Shown here piece after piece: positions 41,634 to 50,549 of a stretch of 55,338 bases of DNA. This DNA is from Acetobacteraceae bacterium (GTDB lineage: Bacteria > Pseudomonadota > Alphaproteobacteria > Acetobacterales > Acetobacteraceae). A program made the translations under genes and the position numbers. The stretch is taken from NCBI GenBank assembly GCA_030041375.1, contig JASHOA010000083.1, positions 1 to 55,338 on the forward strand. The letters run 5' to 3'. Numbering within the stretch: the first letter of the stretch is position 1; every line of letters starts with the position of its first letter. The notes below the pieces were generated by a model that made no database searches, had not been told where the DNA came from, and worked only from the letters and a program-made list of their open reading frames with translations.

Positions 41634-42648
41634 GCCGCCTCCTTCTTTTCACGCTCTCATCGAGCGCCACCACTGCAACAACAATGATCCCCAGAAAGAT
41701 CACCTGGATCTTGCTGTCGACATGGAACAAATCCATCGCGTTCGTCAGCATCACCAGAAAGATCGCACCCAGGGCCACCATCTCGACCCGCCCCACGCCT
41801 CCCTTCAAACTGACTCCGGCGATCACCGCTGCCGCGATGCTCTCCAAGGTCAACGACGTACCCATTGCCGCTTCGCCGGACCCGATTTCCGCGGTAATGG
41901 CAAGCCCGGCAATCGCCGCCAGAAGGGAGCACGCCAGATAAGCCAGTACGAGGCAGGATTTGACGCGCACGCCCGAAACCAGCGCTGCCTGCACGTTCCC
42001 ACCGATCGCATGGATGTGGCGACCGACGCGCATCCGGTTCTGAATCATCCACACGACGGCCACGACCGCAGCAGCGATATAGAACGACGCTGGAAGTCCA
42101 AACCATAGTCCTCGGCCAAATTGGGCGACGAAACCCTTCGGCATTCCGTAAATCGGCATGCCGCTTGTCAGCAGGAACGCAATGCCGGTTGCAACCGACA
42201 TGCTCGCGAGTGTGACCATGAAGGGCGAAACCCGAAGGAATGCCACACAGAGCCCGTTGGTTAAGCCGACGGCCGCTCCCGAAAGAAGCCCGGCCGCAAT
42301 TCCCAGTGCCATGACCAGCGCCGGATCGTGTGGAAATACATGCCCGCCGTCCACCATGACCAGCGCAGTTATCACGCTTGTCAATGCCACCGCCGCATCG
42401 ACGGAAAGATCGAAGCCGCCGACGATCAGCACCAGCATCTGGCCGGACGATGCGATAACGAGCAGCGAGGACGTCCGCAGGACGTTAATGACGTTCTGCA
42501 GGGCCAGGAAGCGTGGCGCAAACAACGACAGGATGACCACCGTGCAAACAAGCAGAATCGGCAGGAATCCGCCACTGTCGTAAGCCTGCGACAATCGTCG
42601 CATCACCGGCGCCGGTCGAGCTCCCTGCGTCGTCGGAATCGAAGCCAC
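41626..42648 (-). CDS. Sugar-type ABC transporter permease (RbsC family)
   Basis: This 340-residue permease has the same RbsC-family pattern as its neighbour: GGFDLSVDAAVALTSVITALV, AVGLTNGLCVAFLRVSPFMVTLA and AAAVIAGVSLKGGVGRVEMVALGAIFLV. The start lies 2 bases from the ATPase stop. Two different permeases with one double-ATPase subunit is a common layout in Rbs/Xyl-type importers. About 8-10 transmembrane helices are expected. Confidence 0.9.
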   Translation of the reverse strand: MASIPTTQGARPAPVMRRLSQAYDSGGFLPILLVCTVVILSLFAPRFLALQNVINVLRTSSLLVIASSGQMLVLIVGGFDLSVDAAVALTSVITALVMVDGGHVFPHDPALVMALGIAAGLLSGAAVGLTNGLCVAFLRVSPFMVTLASMSVATGIAFLLTSGMPIYGMPKGFVAQFGRGLWFGLPASFYIAAAVVAVVWMIQNRMRVGRHIHAIGGNVQAALVSGVRVKSCLVLAYLACSLLAAIAGLAITAEIGSGEAAMGTSLTLESIAAAVIAGVSLKGGVGRVEMVALGAIFLVMLTNAMDLFHVDSKIQVIFLGIIVVAVVALDESVKRRRRLV

Positions 42649-42650
42649 TT

Positions 42651-44354
42651 CTATGTGTCCGCCGACGTCGGCCGCCCCGGGATCGTTCCTTCCCCGCGGA
42701 AGTAGTGGGACAGCACCCGCTGCTCGTTGAGTTCCACTCCCGCCAGTTCGGCCACAACCTGAGATCGCTGCATTACGTAGACCCGATGCGACAGGTTCAA
42801 GATCTCGGGAAGCTCCGATGAAACCAGGACGATCGCAGCACCTTGCTTCACCAATCCCTGCATCAGCTCATAGACTTCCGTTTTCGCCCCAACATCGATA
42901 CCCACTGTCGGCTCGTCGAACAGAAAGACGCGGATGTCTCTGATCAGACCCCGTGCCAACAGCACCTTCTGGCGATTGCCGCCGGAGAACTGGGCAAGAA
43001 TCCGCTCGATCGCGGGCGGCCGAACCTTGAGCCGGCGGACCACTGCCTCTTGCACAAGCCGCTTCTCGCCCTTTTGTCTCAGCACGCCACGGACGGCAAA
43101 CGCCGGCAAATCCAGTCCCGCCATTGACGCGTTCTCACGAACCGGACGCTGCAACGCAAGGCCTTCTGCAACGCGATCCGAAGGAAAATAGCAAACCCCC
43201 GCCCGCAACGACGTGAGCGGTGTCGGGCGCCGCACCGGCCGGCCATGGATGCGGATTTCTCCCGACCTGACGTCCTCGAGCCCGTAGATCGCACGGATCA
43301 GTTCCGACTTTCCGCACCCTGCGAGCCCGGCAATGCCGGTGATCTCGCCGGCGCGGGCATAGATGGAGGCGTCGCGAACAGCCTCGTTCGCGAGCGTCAG
43401 ATGATTGACTTCCAGCGCCCTCTCGCCGGGCGTGTGCCGGATCTCGGGGAACAGAACAGAGACCTGGCGGCCGGTCATCAGTTCGACCAGTTCATTATCG
43501 GTCACGTCGCCGGCACGCACCGTGGCGACCTTGTGTCCGTCACGAAGCACCGTGATGCGATCGGCGATCTCGGCGATTTCCCTGATCCTGTGGGAAACGT
43601 AGATAATGCCCACCCCGGATGCCTTCAATTGTCCCGTCAAGGCAAGCAATTTCGCGGCTTCCGCTTCGGTCAGCGATGCCGTCGGCTCATCGAGAATGAG
43701 AAGTCGCACTTCGGTCAGGAAGGCCTTGGCGATTTCCACCATCTGCTGGTGGGCGCGAGACAGCCCTCGCACTCTGGCGGCAGGATCGAGATCGAAGCCG
43801 AGTTCCGCCATGACCTCGCGCGAGCGCGCCCTCATCGCCTTCCGCGCGAGCAGCCCGCCGGTGCCCCGCTCCCGGCCAAGGAACAGGTTCTCTTCGATCG
43901 TCATGTCCGGAACCAGGCTGAACTCCTGGAAAACCGGGCTGATGCCAATCGTTCGCGCCCGATGCGGAGTGAGATGGCTGATTTCCTGACCCTGGAACTC
44001 GAAGCGCCCGCCGTCCGGTGGAAACGTCCCGGCGACGATGTTGATGAGGGTGGATTTGCCTGCCCCGTTCTCCCCGAACAGCACGTGAACCTCGTCACGT
44101 CGGAGATCGAAGTCCACCGCCTCCAATGCGACGACGCCGGGGAACCGCTTGGTGATGCCTCGCAGCTTGAGAAGCGCGTCCGTCTCCCGGCAGGTCGTCC
44201 GCCCCATCTCATCGCTATCGGAGGCGGATGTCGGCCCGCTCTTAGCCTCTCCTGGTTTCCCCGTCTCCGCGGCCTCGCGCACGTCGTCAGCCGCAGGCTG
44301 CCCGTACTCTGCCGCCGCGTTCGGGCCGCCTGCTCTTCGTGACAGCACGGTCAT
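42651..44354 (-). CDS. Sugar-type ABC transporter ATP-binding protein (RbsA family)
   Basis: This protein of about 567 residues is a tandem ATPase of the RbsA/MglA type. The first half has Walker A FGENGAGKST and signature GLSRAHQQMVEIAKA. The second has a degenerate Walker A GLAGCGKSE and signature FSGGNRQKVLLARGL with FLFDEPTVGIDVG. The first 54 or so residues are an unusual Gly/Ala/Asp-rich extension before LLKLRGITKRFPGVVALEAVDF. ATG 44354 is the first in-frame ATG of the long frame; ATG 44207 would give a conventional length, so the extension may not be translated. Confidence 0.9.
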   Translation of the reverse strand: MTVLSRRAGGPNAAAEYGQPAADDVREAAETGKPGEAKSGPTSASDSDEMGRTTCRETDALLKLRGITKRFPGVVALEAVDFDLRRDEVHVLFGENGAGKSTLINIVAGTFPPDGGRFEFQGQEISHLTPHRARTIGISPVFQEFSLVPDMTIEENLFLGRERGTGGLLARKAMRARSREVMAELGFDLDPAARVRGLSRAHQQMVEIAKAFLTEVRLLILDEPTASLTEAEAAKLLALTGQLKASGVGIIYVSHRIREIAEIADRITVLRDGHKVATVRAGDVTDNELVELMTGRQVSVLFPEIRHTPGERALEVNHLTLANEAVRDASIYARAGEITGIAGLAGCGKSELIRAIYGLEDVRSGEIRIHGRPVRRPTPLTSLRAGVCYFPSDRVAEGLALQRPVRENASMAGLDLPAFAVRGVLRQKGEKRLVQEAVVRRLKVRPPAIERILAQFSGGNRQKVLLARGLIRDIRVFLFDEPTVGIDVGAKTEVYELMQGLVKQGAAIVLVSSELPEILNLSHRVYVMQRSQVVAELAGVELNEQRVLSHYFRGEGTIPGRPTSADT

Positions 44355-44454
44355 GATCTCGACGGGCAAAAAAGAATGGCGGGCGAGGGCACCGGCAGAG
44401 CGCCCTCGCCGCTTTCCTGCAGCGACGCAAGGAGTGTGTCCCTGACTGCCGTCT

Positions 44455-45522
44455 CTAATGCGCTTTCACTTGGTAAGTCGCCTGGAAACCCGGCGGCGCC
44501 AGCACCAGGCTCATGTTGATCTTGTCGAGATTATCGTTGGAAATGGGGTCCGGGATCGATTGAATATACTTCATGTACGGCTTGTGCTCCAGGACTCTGA
44601 CAGCCGTATCGATCGCGACACGGCCTTCCAGAACCGCGTACTGAGTGGCGAACCCCAGGATTTCGTTCTTTTTCATGTCATCAAGCATCGCCTGATTCTC
44701 GTAGGCGGAAAGGATCTGGATGTGTGGCCGGCCCGCCTCGGCAATGGCCCCGATCGCCGCCTCGGCAGCCGGTGCACAGCCCCAGATCACATTCATGTCC
44801 GGATAAGCCTGAAGTGCGTTCTGGATCAGGCGCAACTGGATCGCAACGCCGGAATCGCCGAATTTGGCAGTCTCGAGCGTGATGTTCTTGTGCCCATTAA
44901 TGGCCTCTTTGAACCCGGCTAGAAATTGCTCCGCCCAGCCGGATCCCGCAGGTCCGGGAAAGGCACCTATCTTCGCTTCCTGCCCGTTCAGGTGCTGCAC
45001 CAGAAATTTCCCGGTCTGCACCCCCATCTGGGTGAAATCGACATCCATCTTCGAGGTCACCGGAGCCTTGAAAACGGGGTTCACCGTGGAAATGATCGGT
45101 TTGCCGGATTTCATCCCCTTGGCGAATTCGCGTGCCAGGCCCGCCTCCGAAATCGGGCCAACCACGATCGCATCGTAATTCGAAGACAGGCAATCGTCGA
45201 ACTGCGATAGTTGCTTGGGCAAATTGGTGTAGCCACCTGCCTGATAAAGCGTCATGTTGACGCCCAGCTCGCGCGCCTCTTCGACAACACCGTAATCGAC
45301 CGCAAGCCAGAATGTGTCCTTCATGTGCGGAAACAGCACACAGATGTTCCACGGCTTTGCGGCCTTGGTGACGGGCGTGTAGTCGACCACCTTTGGCGAG
45401 CCCGAATCGAGATCCAACACTTTGACAGGCCACCAGTGGCTCCCTGCCTGCGCGTTGGCGTTGACAGCGACGGCGGTCGCGAGTGTCGCTGCCGCTCCGA
45501 TAGCCAGTAGTCGGAATTTCAT
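44455..45522 (-). CDS. TorT-like periplasmic sugar/ligand-binding protein
   Basis: This 355-residue exported protein has a signal peptide MKFRLLAIGAAATLATAV to about ANAQA, then a type 1 periplasmic-binding fold. It contains SHWWPVKVLDLDSG, WNICVLFPHMKDTFWLAVDYGVVEEAREL, YDAIVVGPISEAGLAREF and TQMGVQTGKFLVQHLNG, which follow TorT, the TMAO-sensing partner of TorS, more than ribose-binding proteins. With the RbsAC-type genes next door it is likely a transport binding protein instead. ATG 45522 follows GGGAGGG. Ligand unknown. Confidence 0.85.
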   Translation of the reverse strand: MKFRLLAIGAAATLATAVAVNANAQAGSHWWPVKVLDLDSGSPKVVDYTPVTKAAKPWNICVLFPHMKDTFWLAVDYGVVEEARELGVNMTLYQAGGYTNLPKQLSQFDDCLSSNYDAIVVGPISEAGLAREFAKGMKSGKPIISTVNPVFKAPVTSKMDVDFTQMGVQTGKFLVQHLNGQEAKIGAFPGPAGSGWAEQFLAGFKEAINGHKNITLETAKFGDSGVAIQLRLIQNALQAYPDMNVIWGCAPAAEAAIGAIAEAGRPHIQILSAYENQAMLDDMKKNEILGFATQYAVLEGRVAIDTAVRVLEHKPYMKYIQSIPDPISNDNLDKINMSLVLAPPGFQATYQVKAH

Positions 45523-45610
45523 CGGTTTCCCTCCCTGATCGCACGACGGACTTGGGACTTGGCCAGCTGCGTCCAGCCTCATCTCGGCATTGTTCGGCTG
45601 ATGGGCCAAT

Positions 45611-45638
45611 CCTACTTTGCCGCTCCTACTTTGCCGCG
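45611..45638. repeat. 14-bp tandem duplication
   Basis: TCCTACTTTGCCGC occurs twice in a row in the 167-base gap between ftsY and the TorT-like gene. It is non-coding. No regulator site is recognised in it. Confidence 0.6.
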
Positions 45639-45689
45639 CCCTTCGAGCCCTTGCAACCGGGACCATGGCGTCGGCTCCCGTGCGCCCCT

Positions 45690-46610
45690 TCACCCCTCGA
45701 TCAGCCCGCGCGCGAACTCGGCCGGCACGAATGGCCGAAGGTCCGCCGCCTGCTCGCCGACGCCCACTGCATGCACCGGCAGGCCGAAAGTCTCCGCCAG
45801 CGCCACGACGACACCGCCGCGCGCGCTGCCATCGAGCTTGGTGACGATCAGCCCGCTCACCACCACCATCTCCCGGAACACGCGCACCTGTGCCAGCGCG
45901 TTCTGTCCGGTGGTGGCGTCGAGCACGAGCAGAACGGAATGCGGCGCCGTTGCATCCTGCTTCTGCAACACGCGCACGATCTTGGTCAGCTCCTGCATCA
46001 GCGCATTCTTGTTGTGCATCCGCCCGGCAGTGTCGATCAGCAGCACGTCCGCCTTCGCCGCGCGTGCCTGGCCCAGCGCATCGAAGGCAAGCCCTGCGGC
46101 ATCCGCCCCGTCTTTGCCCGCGATCACCTCGCACCCGGTCCTCTGCCCCCAGATCTGAAGCTGCTCGACTGCTGCGGCGCGGAACGTGTCCCCGGCCACC
46201 AGCACGGGACGCAGTCCGGCTTCCCGGTATTGCTGGGCGAGCTTGCCGATGGTGGTGGTTTTCCCGGTACCATTGACGCCGACCACCAGGATGACGTGCG
46301 GTGCATGCGCGCGATCGATCGTGAGCGGCTTGGCTACCGGAGCCAGGATCACGGCAATCTCTTCGGCCAGCGCCGCCCTGACCTCTTCCGCGCTGACCTC
46401 CTTGCCGAAGCGCGTGCGTCGGAATCCCGCGATGATACGCGCCGCCGCTTCCGGCCCGAGATCTGCGGAAATCAGCAGGTCCTCGAGCTCCGCCAGCGCA
46501 GCGTCGTCAAGGCGCCGGCGGATGAAGGCTGCGCCGATGCCATCCGCGAGCTTCTGCTTGCTTCGCTGCAGACCCTCCTTGAGGCGGGAAAAGAAGGCGC
46601 TGAGCGCCAT
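45690..46610 (-). CDS. ftsY: Signal recognition particle receptor FtsY
   Basis: This 306-residue GTPase docks the signal recognition particle-ribosome complex at the membrane. It lacks a long acidic A domain; the N domain starts at FFSRLKEGLQRSKQKLADG. The G domain shows VGVNGTGKTTT (P-loop 111-118), VLVAGDTFRAAAVEQL, DVLLIDTAGRMHNKNALMQEL and VTKLDGSARGGVV. ATG 46610 shares one base with the mtaB stop (TGATG). Together with dapF and mtaB it forms a common alphaproteobacterial order. Confidence 0.95.
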   Translation of the reverse strand: MALSAFFSRLKEGLQRSKQKLADGIGAAFIRRRLDDAALAELEDLLISADLGPEAAARIIAGFRRTRFGKEVSAEEVRAALAEEIAVILAPVAKPLTIDRAHAPHVILVVGVNGTGKTTTIGKLAQQYREAGLRPVLVAGDTFRAAAVEQLQIWGQRTGCEVIAGKDGADAAGLAFDALGQARAAKADVLLIDTAGRMHNKNALMQELTKIVRVLQKQDATAPHSVLLVLDATTGQNALAQVRVFREMVVVSGLIVTKLDGSARGGVVVALAETFGLPVHAVGVGEQAADLRPFVPAEFARGLIEG

Positions 46611-47818
46611 CAGAGCAGAGCGGCCGTCAACGCGGTTCCGTTGCAGCCCTCGACGCGGGCAGCGAATAACGCACCAGCCGGCGCTGCCGTCGAAAGCGTC
46701 GCCCGGGCATAATGTTCGGTGCGCCCGCTTGCTTCCGATTCGACCAGGACGCTGACCGTGCGGCCGACGAAGGAGGCAAGATAGCGCGTCGCATTGACCC
46801 TGCCGGCGGCGCGCAGCCGCCCCGCGCGCTCCCTTCTCAGCGGCCAGGGAACGGCGGGCATGCGCGCCGCCGGCGTGCCTGGCCGGGCGCTGAACGGAAA
46901 GACATGCAGGAACGGCATCCCGCTCTCCTCGACCAACGCGAGGGTGTCGCGGAACTCTGCTTCGGTTTCGGTCGGGAATCCCGCGATCAGGTCGGCGCCG
47001 ATCGCAATCCCCGGCCGCAATGCGCGCGCCCGGGAGATCACCGCCAACGCCGCGGCCCGCGAATGCCGCCGCTTCATCCGCTTCAGGATCATATCGTTGC
47101 CCGCTTGCAACGAAAGATGGAGGTGCGGCATCAGCCGTTCCTCTTCCCCGATCAGCCGCCACAACTCGGCATCGATTTCCGCCGGATCGAGCGAGGAGAG
47201 GCGCAGGCGTGGCAGATCCGGCACCGCCGCAAGCACCCGCCGCACTAGGGCGCCGAGCCTCGTCCGGCCCGCGAGGTCGGCGCCATAGGCCGTGAGGTCA
47301 ACCCCCGTCAGCACCGCTTCGCGAAATCCCGCCGCCACCAGCGCACGAATTTCCGCAACGACGTCTTCGATCGAGCGGCTCACGCTCGGGCCCCGGCCAT
47401 AGGGAATGATGCAGAATGTGCAGCGATGATCGCACCCCTGCTGCACCGGCACGAAGGCACGCACTCGGGAGCCGAAATCGGGCAACCTCGGCGCCGCGCC
47501 CAAAGCCGCCGCACCGCCCCAGCTTTCATGGGCAAGCTTCGCCCGGTTGTCGAGCACACGCGCCACGCCCGGAAGCCTGGCCCAGCGCGCCGGTTCGATC
47601 GCCGCCGCACAGCCGGTCACCACGATGCCCGCGCCCGGCCGCTCGCGCGCGGTTCTGCGGATCGCCTGGCGGGCTTGCCGCTCTGCCTCTTCCGTCACCG
47701 CGCAGGTATTGACGATCACCGTCTCTTCATCATGGCCGGCCGCCTCCGCGGTGCTGCGCATCACCGCGCTCTCATAGGCGTTGAGCCGGCAGCCGAAGGT
47801 AAGAACGGAGACGGTCAT
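46610..47818 (-). CDS. mtaB: tRNA t6A37 methylthiotransferase MtaB
   Basis: This 402-residue radical-SAM enzyme converts t6A37 in tRNA to its 2-methylthio form. The N-terminal MTTase domain has Cys at 10, 39 and 70 (TFGCRLNAYES, VNTCAVTEEAE, VTGCAAA), and the radical-SAM cluster is C129-x3-C133-x2-C136 (GCDHRCTFC). A TRAM-like tail (YLASFVGRTVSVLVES) follows. ATG 47818 overlaps the dapF stop by 4 bases and gives the usual N-terminus. Confidence 0.93.
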   Translation of the reverse strand: MTVSVLTFGCRLNAYESAVMRSTAEAAGHDEETVIVNTCAVTEEAERQARQAIRRTARERPGAGIVVTGCAAAIEPARWARLPGVARVLDNRAKLAHESWGGAAALGAAPRLPDFGSRVRAFVPVQQGCDHRCTFCIIPYGRGPSVSRSIEDVVAEIRALVAAGFREAVLTGVDLTAYGADLAGRTRLGALVRRVLAAVPDLPRLRLSSLDPAEIDAELWRLIGEEERLMPHLHLSLQAGNDMILKRMKRRHSRAAALAVISRARALRPGIAIGADLIAGFPTETEAEFRDTLALVEESGMPFLHVFPFSARPGTPAARMPAVPWPLRRERAGRLRAAGRVNATRYLASFVGRTVSVLVESEASGRTEHYARATLSTAAPAGALFAARVEGCNGTALTAALL

Positions 47819-48642
47819 CGCGGATAGGCGTCGAGTTCGATCTCGCCCTCGAAGGCGATCACCGCCGGCCCCTTCATCAGCACGTGCCCGTCCGCGCGCC
47901 AGTCGATGGCGAGCGTTCCCCCGTCCATCACCACCTCCGCTCGCCGCCCGCTGAGGTTCCGGCGGCTGGCATTGACCACCGCCGCACAGGCGCCCGAACC
48001 GCATGCCCGCGTCAGCCCGGTGCCGCGTTCCCAGACCCTGAGCCGCCATTGATTGGGCGCCAGAATGCTCGCGAAGCCGACATTGACGCGCTCCGGAAAA
48101 AGCGGGTCGCGCTCGACCCCGGAGCCGATCCGAGCGGCATCGAGGGCGTCGGCATCCGGCACGAAGAAGGTGACGTGCGGGTTCCCCATCGACACGGCGG
48201 CCGGCGCCCCGGGCCAGGCGGCGCCGGGCGGCAGGGCCAGCGTATCGAGCGGCCTGGCCAGCGGGATCTGGTCCCAGTTCGACGCTGGCGCGCCCATATC
48301 GACCTCGACCTCGCCGCTATCCTGGATCTCCGCCGGCAGAAAGCCGGACACCGTCTCGATCACGAAACTCCGATCGCGGTTCCCCCGGGCCAGCAATATG
48401 GCGATGCAACGCGTTGCGTTGCCGCACGCCTCTGCCTCCGAGCCATCCGCGTTGCGGATGTGCATGAAGGCATCGGCGCGCACTGAAGGCTCGATCGAGA
48501 TCACCTGGTCGCAGCCGATGCCGCCATGACGGTCCGCGATCGCCGCCGCCCGTTTCGCTGTCAGCCCGAGCGGCGCGCGGCGTTCATCGAACACTGCGAA
48601 ATCGTTTCCGGCTCCGTGCATCTTCACGAAAGGGGTGCGCAT
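47815..48642 (-). CDS. dapF: Diaminopimelate epimerase
   Basis: This 275-residue enzyme interconverts LL- and meso-diaminopimelate for lysine and peptidoglycan synthesis. Both catalytic cysteines are present: C73 in EACGNATRC and C214 in RACGSGACA. Other family segments are KMHGAGNDF and [11 protein letters not shown] 48642 ([10 protein letters not shown]) was preferred to a TTG at 48660. It diverges from rpmI. Confidence 0.95.
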   Translation of the reverse strand: MRTPFVKMHGAGNDFAVFDERRAPLGLTAKRAAAIADRHGGIGCDQVISIEPSVRADAFMHIRNADGSEAEACGNATRCIAILLARGNRDRSFVIETVSGFLPAEIQDSGEVEVDMGAPASNWDQIPLARPLDTLALPPGAAWPGAPAAVSMGNPHVTFFVPDADALDAARIGSGVERDPLFPERVNVGFASILAPNQWRLRVWERGTGLTRACGSGACAAVVNASRRNLSGRRAEVVMDGGTLAIDWRADGHVLMKGPAVIAFEGEIELDAYPR

Positions 48643-48787
48643 CGGCGCATGGATACCCAAAGCCGTGCCCGCCGCGAAGCCCGCCTCTGCCCTTGCAGCC
48701 CCAACCTCCCGCCGCTATAGAGCCGCCTCCCGCGCGCCCGGGCCCGTTTGGGGCATGCCCGGCCGTGGCCGCTGCCCGGTGTCCTGC

Positions 48788-48824
48788 CCCCTTCGTCCGC
48801 TGCCCTTCGGAAGCGACGAAGGGG
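48788..48824 (+). promoter_or_regulatory. Hairpin in the rpmI leader
   Basis: CCCCTTCGTC (48788-48797) pairs with GACGAAGGGG (48815-48824), with an inner GCT/AGC step, 54 bases upstream of the rpmI ATG. There is no T-run. It may be a leader element of the ribosomal-protein operon, which in other bacteria is autoregulated by L20, or an unrelated structure. The infC gene usually found upstream is absent here. Confidence 0.4.
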
Positions 48825-48878
48825 ATCAGCAGGCCACCGAAGACAAAGGGCTGCCAGCGTGCAACCAAGGAGAACCAA

Positions 48879-49082
48879 ATGCCCAAGCTGAAGACGAAGG
48901 CTTCCGTCAAGAAGCGCTTCAAGATGACGGCCACCGGCAAAGTGCTCTCCGGGCCGCAGGGCAAGCGGCACAACCTGATGGCCCGCACCCAGAAGGCCAA
49001 GCGCAGCGCCCGCGGCTTCCAGGTGCTGGAACCCGAGGACGCCCGCACCGTGCGTCGCTGGGCCCCCTACGGCCTCGGTTGA
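48879..49082 (+). CDS. rpmI: 50S ribosomal protein L35
   Basis: This 67-residue basic protein matches L35 ([21 protein letters not shown]). The ATG follows AAGGAG at 48867-48872. It begins the rpmI-rplT-pheS-pheT order typical of bacteria, 12 bases before rplT. Confidence 0.96.
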   Translation: MPKLKTKASVKKRFKMTATGKVLSGPQGKRHNLMARTQKAKRSARGFQVLEPEDARTVRRWAPYGLG

Positions 49083-49094
49083 AAGGAGAGAGCC

Positions 49095-49451
49095 ATGGCA
49101 AGGGTGAAGCGGGGTGTCACGACCCACGCACGTCACAAGAAGGTGCTGGCGCAATCGAAGGGCTATGTCGGCCGTTCCTCCACCAATTACCGGATCGCGA
49201 TCGAGCGCCTGGAGAAGGCGCTGCGCTATGCCTATCGTGATCGGCGCAACCGCAAGCGCGATTTCCGTGCCCTCTGGATAGAACGCATCAACGCCGCGGC
49301 GCGCGAGCACGGGCTCCCCTATTCGCGCTTCATCGCCGGGCTGAAAAAGGCCGGCATCGGGCTTGACCGCAAAGTCCTCGCCGCCATCGCCTACGACGAT
49401 GCCGCTGCCTTTGCCGAGATCGCCAAAGAGGTCAAGGCCGCGCTCGGCTAG
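49095..49451 (+). CDS. rplT: 50S ribosomal protein L20
   Basis: This 118-residue basic protein has the L20 segments [21 protein letters not shown] and [21 protein letters not shown]20 helps 50S assembly and in many bacteria represses its own operon. It is preceded by AAAGGAGAG and ends 24 bases before pheS. Confidence 0.97.
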   Translation: MARVKRGVTTHARHKKVLAQSKGYVGRSSTNYRIAIERLEKALRYAYRDRRNRKRDFRALWIERINAAAREHGLPYSRFIAGLKKAGIGLDRKVLAAIAYDDAAAFAEIAKEVKAALG

Positions 49452-49475
49452 TCGAAACGTGCGCCTCAACTCACT

Positions 49476-50549
49476 GTGACCGACGATCTCTCGTCGCTCG
49501 GCGCGGAAACCTTCGCCGCGGTCGAAGCGGCGGACAATCTTGCCAGCCTGGAAGCGCTGCGCGTCGCTGTACTCGGTCGGCAGGGCCGGCTGACCAGCCT
49601 CTTGCGCGCGCTCGGCGAGGTTCCCGAAGACCTGCGGCGAGAGCGCGGCCAGGCGCTGAACCGCCTCAGGGACGAAATTGCCTCCGCCATCGCCGAACGG
49701 CGTGCCCTGCTGCAAGCCGCCGCCCAGGATGCGGGGATCGCCGCCGAACGGATCGATGTCACTCTGCCGCCGCGCCCCTCGGTCTTAGGCCTCATCCATC
49801 CGATCAGCCGCACGATCGGCGAAATCGTCGCGATCTTCGGCGCGCTCGGCTTCCGCGTCGTCGAGGGACCGGAGATCGAGGACGACTGGCACAATTTCGG
49901 CGCCCTCAACATCCCCGAGCATCATCCGGCGCGGCAGGAGATGGATACGTTCTATCTTCCGCCCCGCGGCACGAATGCGCGCCGGGTGCTCCGCACCCAC
50001 ACTTCGCCAGGCCAGATCCGCACCATGACCGCGGCCCCGCCGCCCTATCGCGTGATCGTCCCGGGCCGCACCTACCGCGCCGATCATGACGCCACGCACA
50101 GCCCGATGTTCCATCAGTGCGAGGGCCTGGCGATCGACAAGGCGATCACGCTCGGCCATCTCAAAGGCTGCCTGATCGACTTCCTCCGCGCCTTCTTCGA
50201 CAAGCCCGAACTTCCGGTCCGTTTCCGCGCCAGCTATTTCCCCTTCACCGAGCCCTCGATGGAAGTCGATATCGGCTGGAACCGCCAGAGTGGAGAACTC
50301 GGTCAAGGCGGGGACTGGCTCGAGATCCTCGGCAGCGGCATGGTGCATCCGCGCGTGCTCGCCAACTGCGGTGTCGATCCGGGCGAGTGGCAAGGCTTCG
50401 CTTTCGGCATGGGCATCGAGCGGCTCACCATGCTGAAACAGGGCATCACGGATCTGCGCCCGTTCTTCGAGAGCGATCTCCGCTGGCTTCGCCATTACGG
50501 ATTTTCTCCCCTCCGGCCGCCGATCCTGCACGAGGGGCTGGCGGGATGA
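49476..50549 (+). CDS. pheS: Phenylalanyl-tRNA synthetase alpha subunit
   Basis: This 357-residue class II synthetase subunit starts with a GTG at 49476. Motif 2-type segments include FRVVEGPEIEDDWHNF-like GFRVVEGPEIEDDWHNFGAL, then HPARQEMDTFYL and VRFRASYFPFTEPSMEVDI, and motif 3 GFAFGMGIERLTML. It pairs phenylalanine with tRNA-Phe as an alpha2-beta2 enzyme with PheT, whose ATG overlaps this stop by four bases. Confidence 0.96.
   Translation: MTDDLSSLGAETFAAVEAADNLASLEALRVAVLGRQGRLTSLLRALGEVPEDLRRERGQALNRLRDEIASAIAERRALLQAAAQDAGIAAERIDVTLPPRPSVLGLIHPISRTIGEIVAIFGALGFRVVEGPEIEDDWHNFGALNIPEHHPARQEMDTFYLPPRGTNARRVLRTHTSPGQIRTMTAAPPPYRVIVPGRTYRADHDATHSPMFHQCEGLAIDKAITLGHLKGCLIDFLRAFFDKPELPVRFRASYFPFTEPSMEVDIGWNRQSGELGQGGDWLEILGSGMVHPRVLANCGVDPGEWQGFAFGMGIERLTMLKQGITDLRPFFESDLRWLRHYGFSPLRPPILHEGLAG

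Noticed and set aside
45552-46712. Plus-strand frame opposite ftsY
   Set aside because: Antisense to ftsY; no family or ribosome-binding site.
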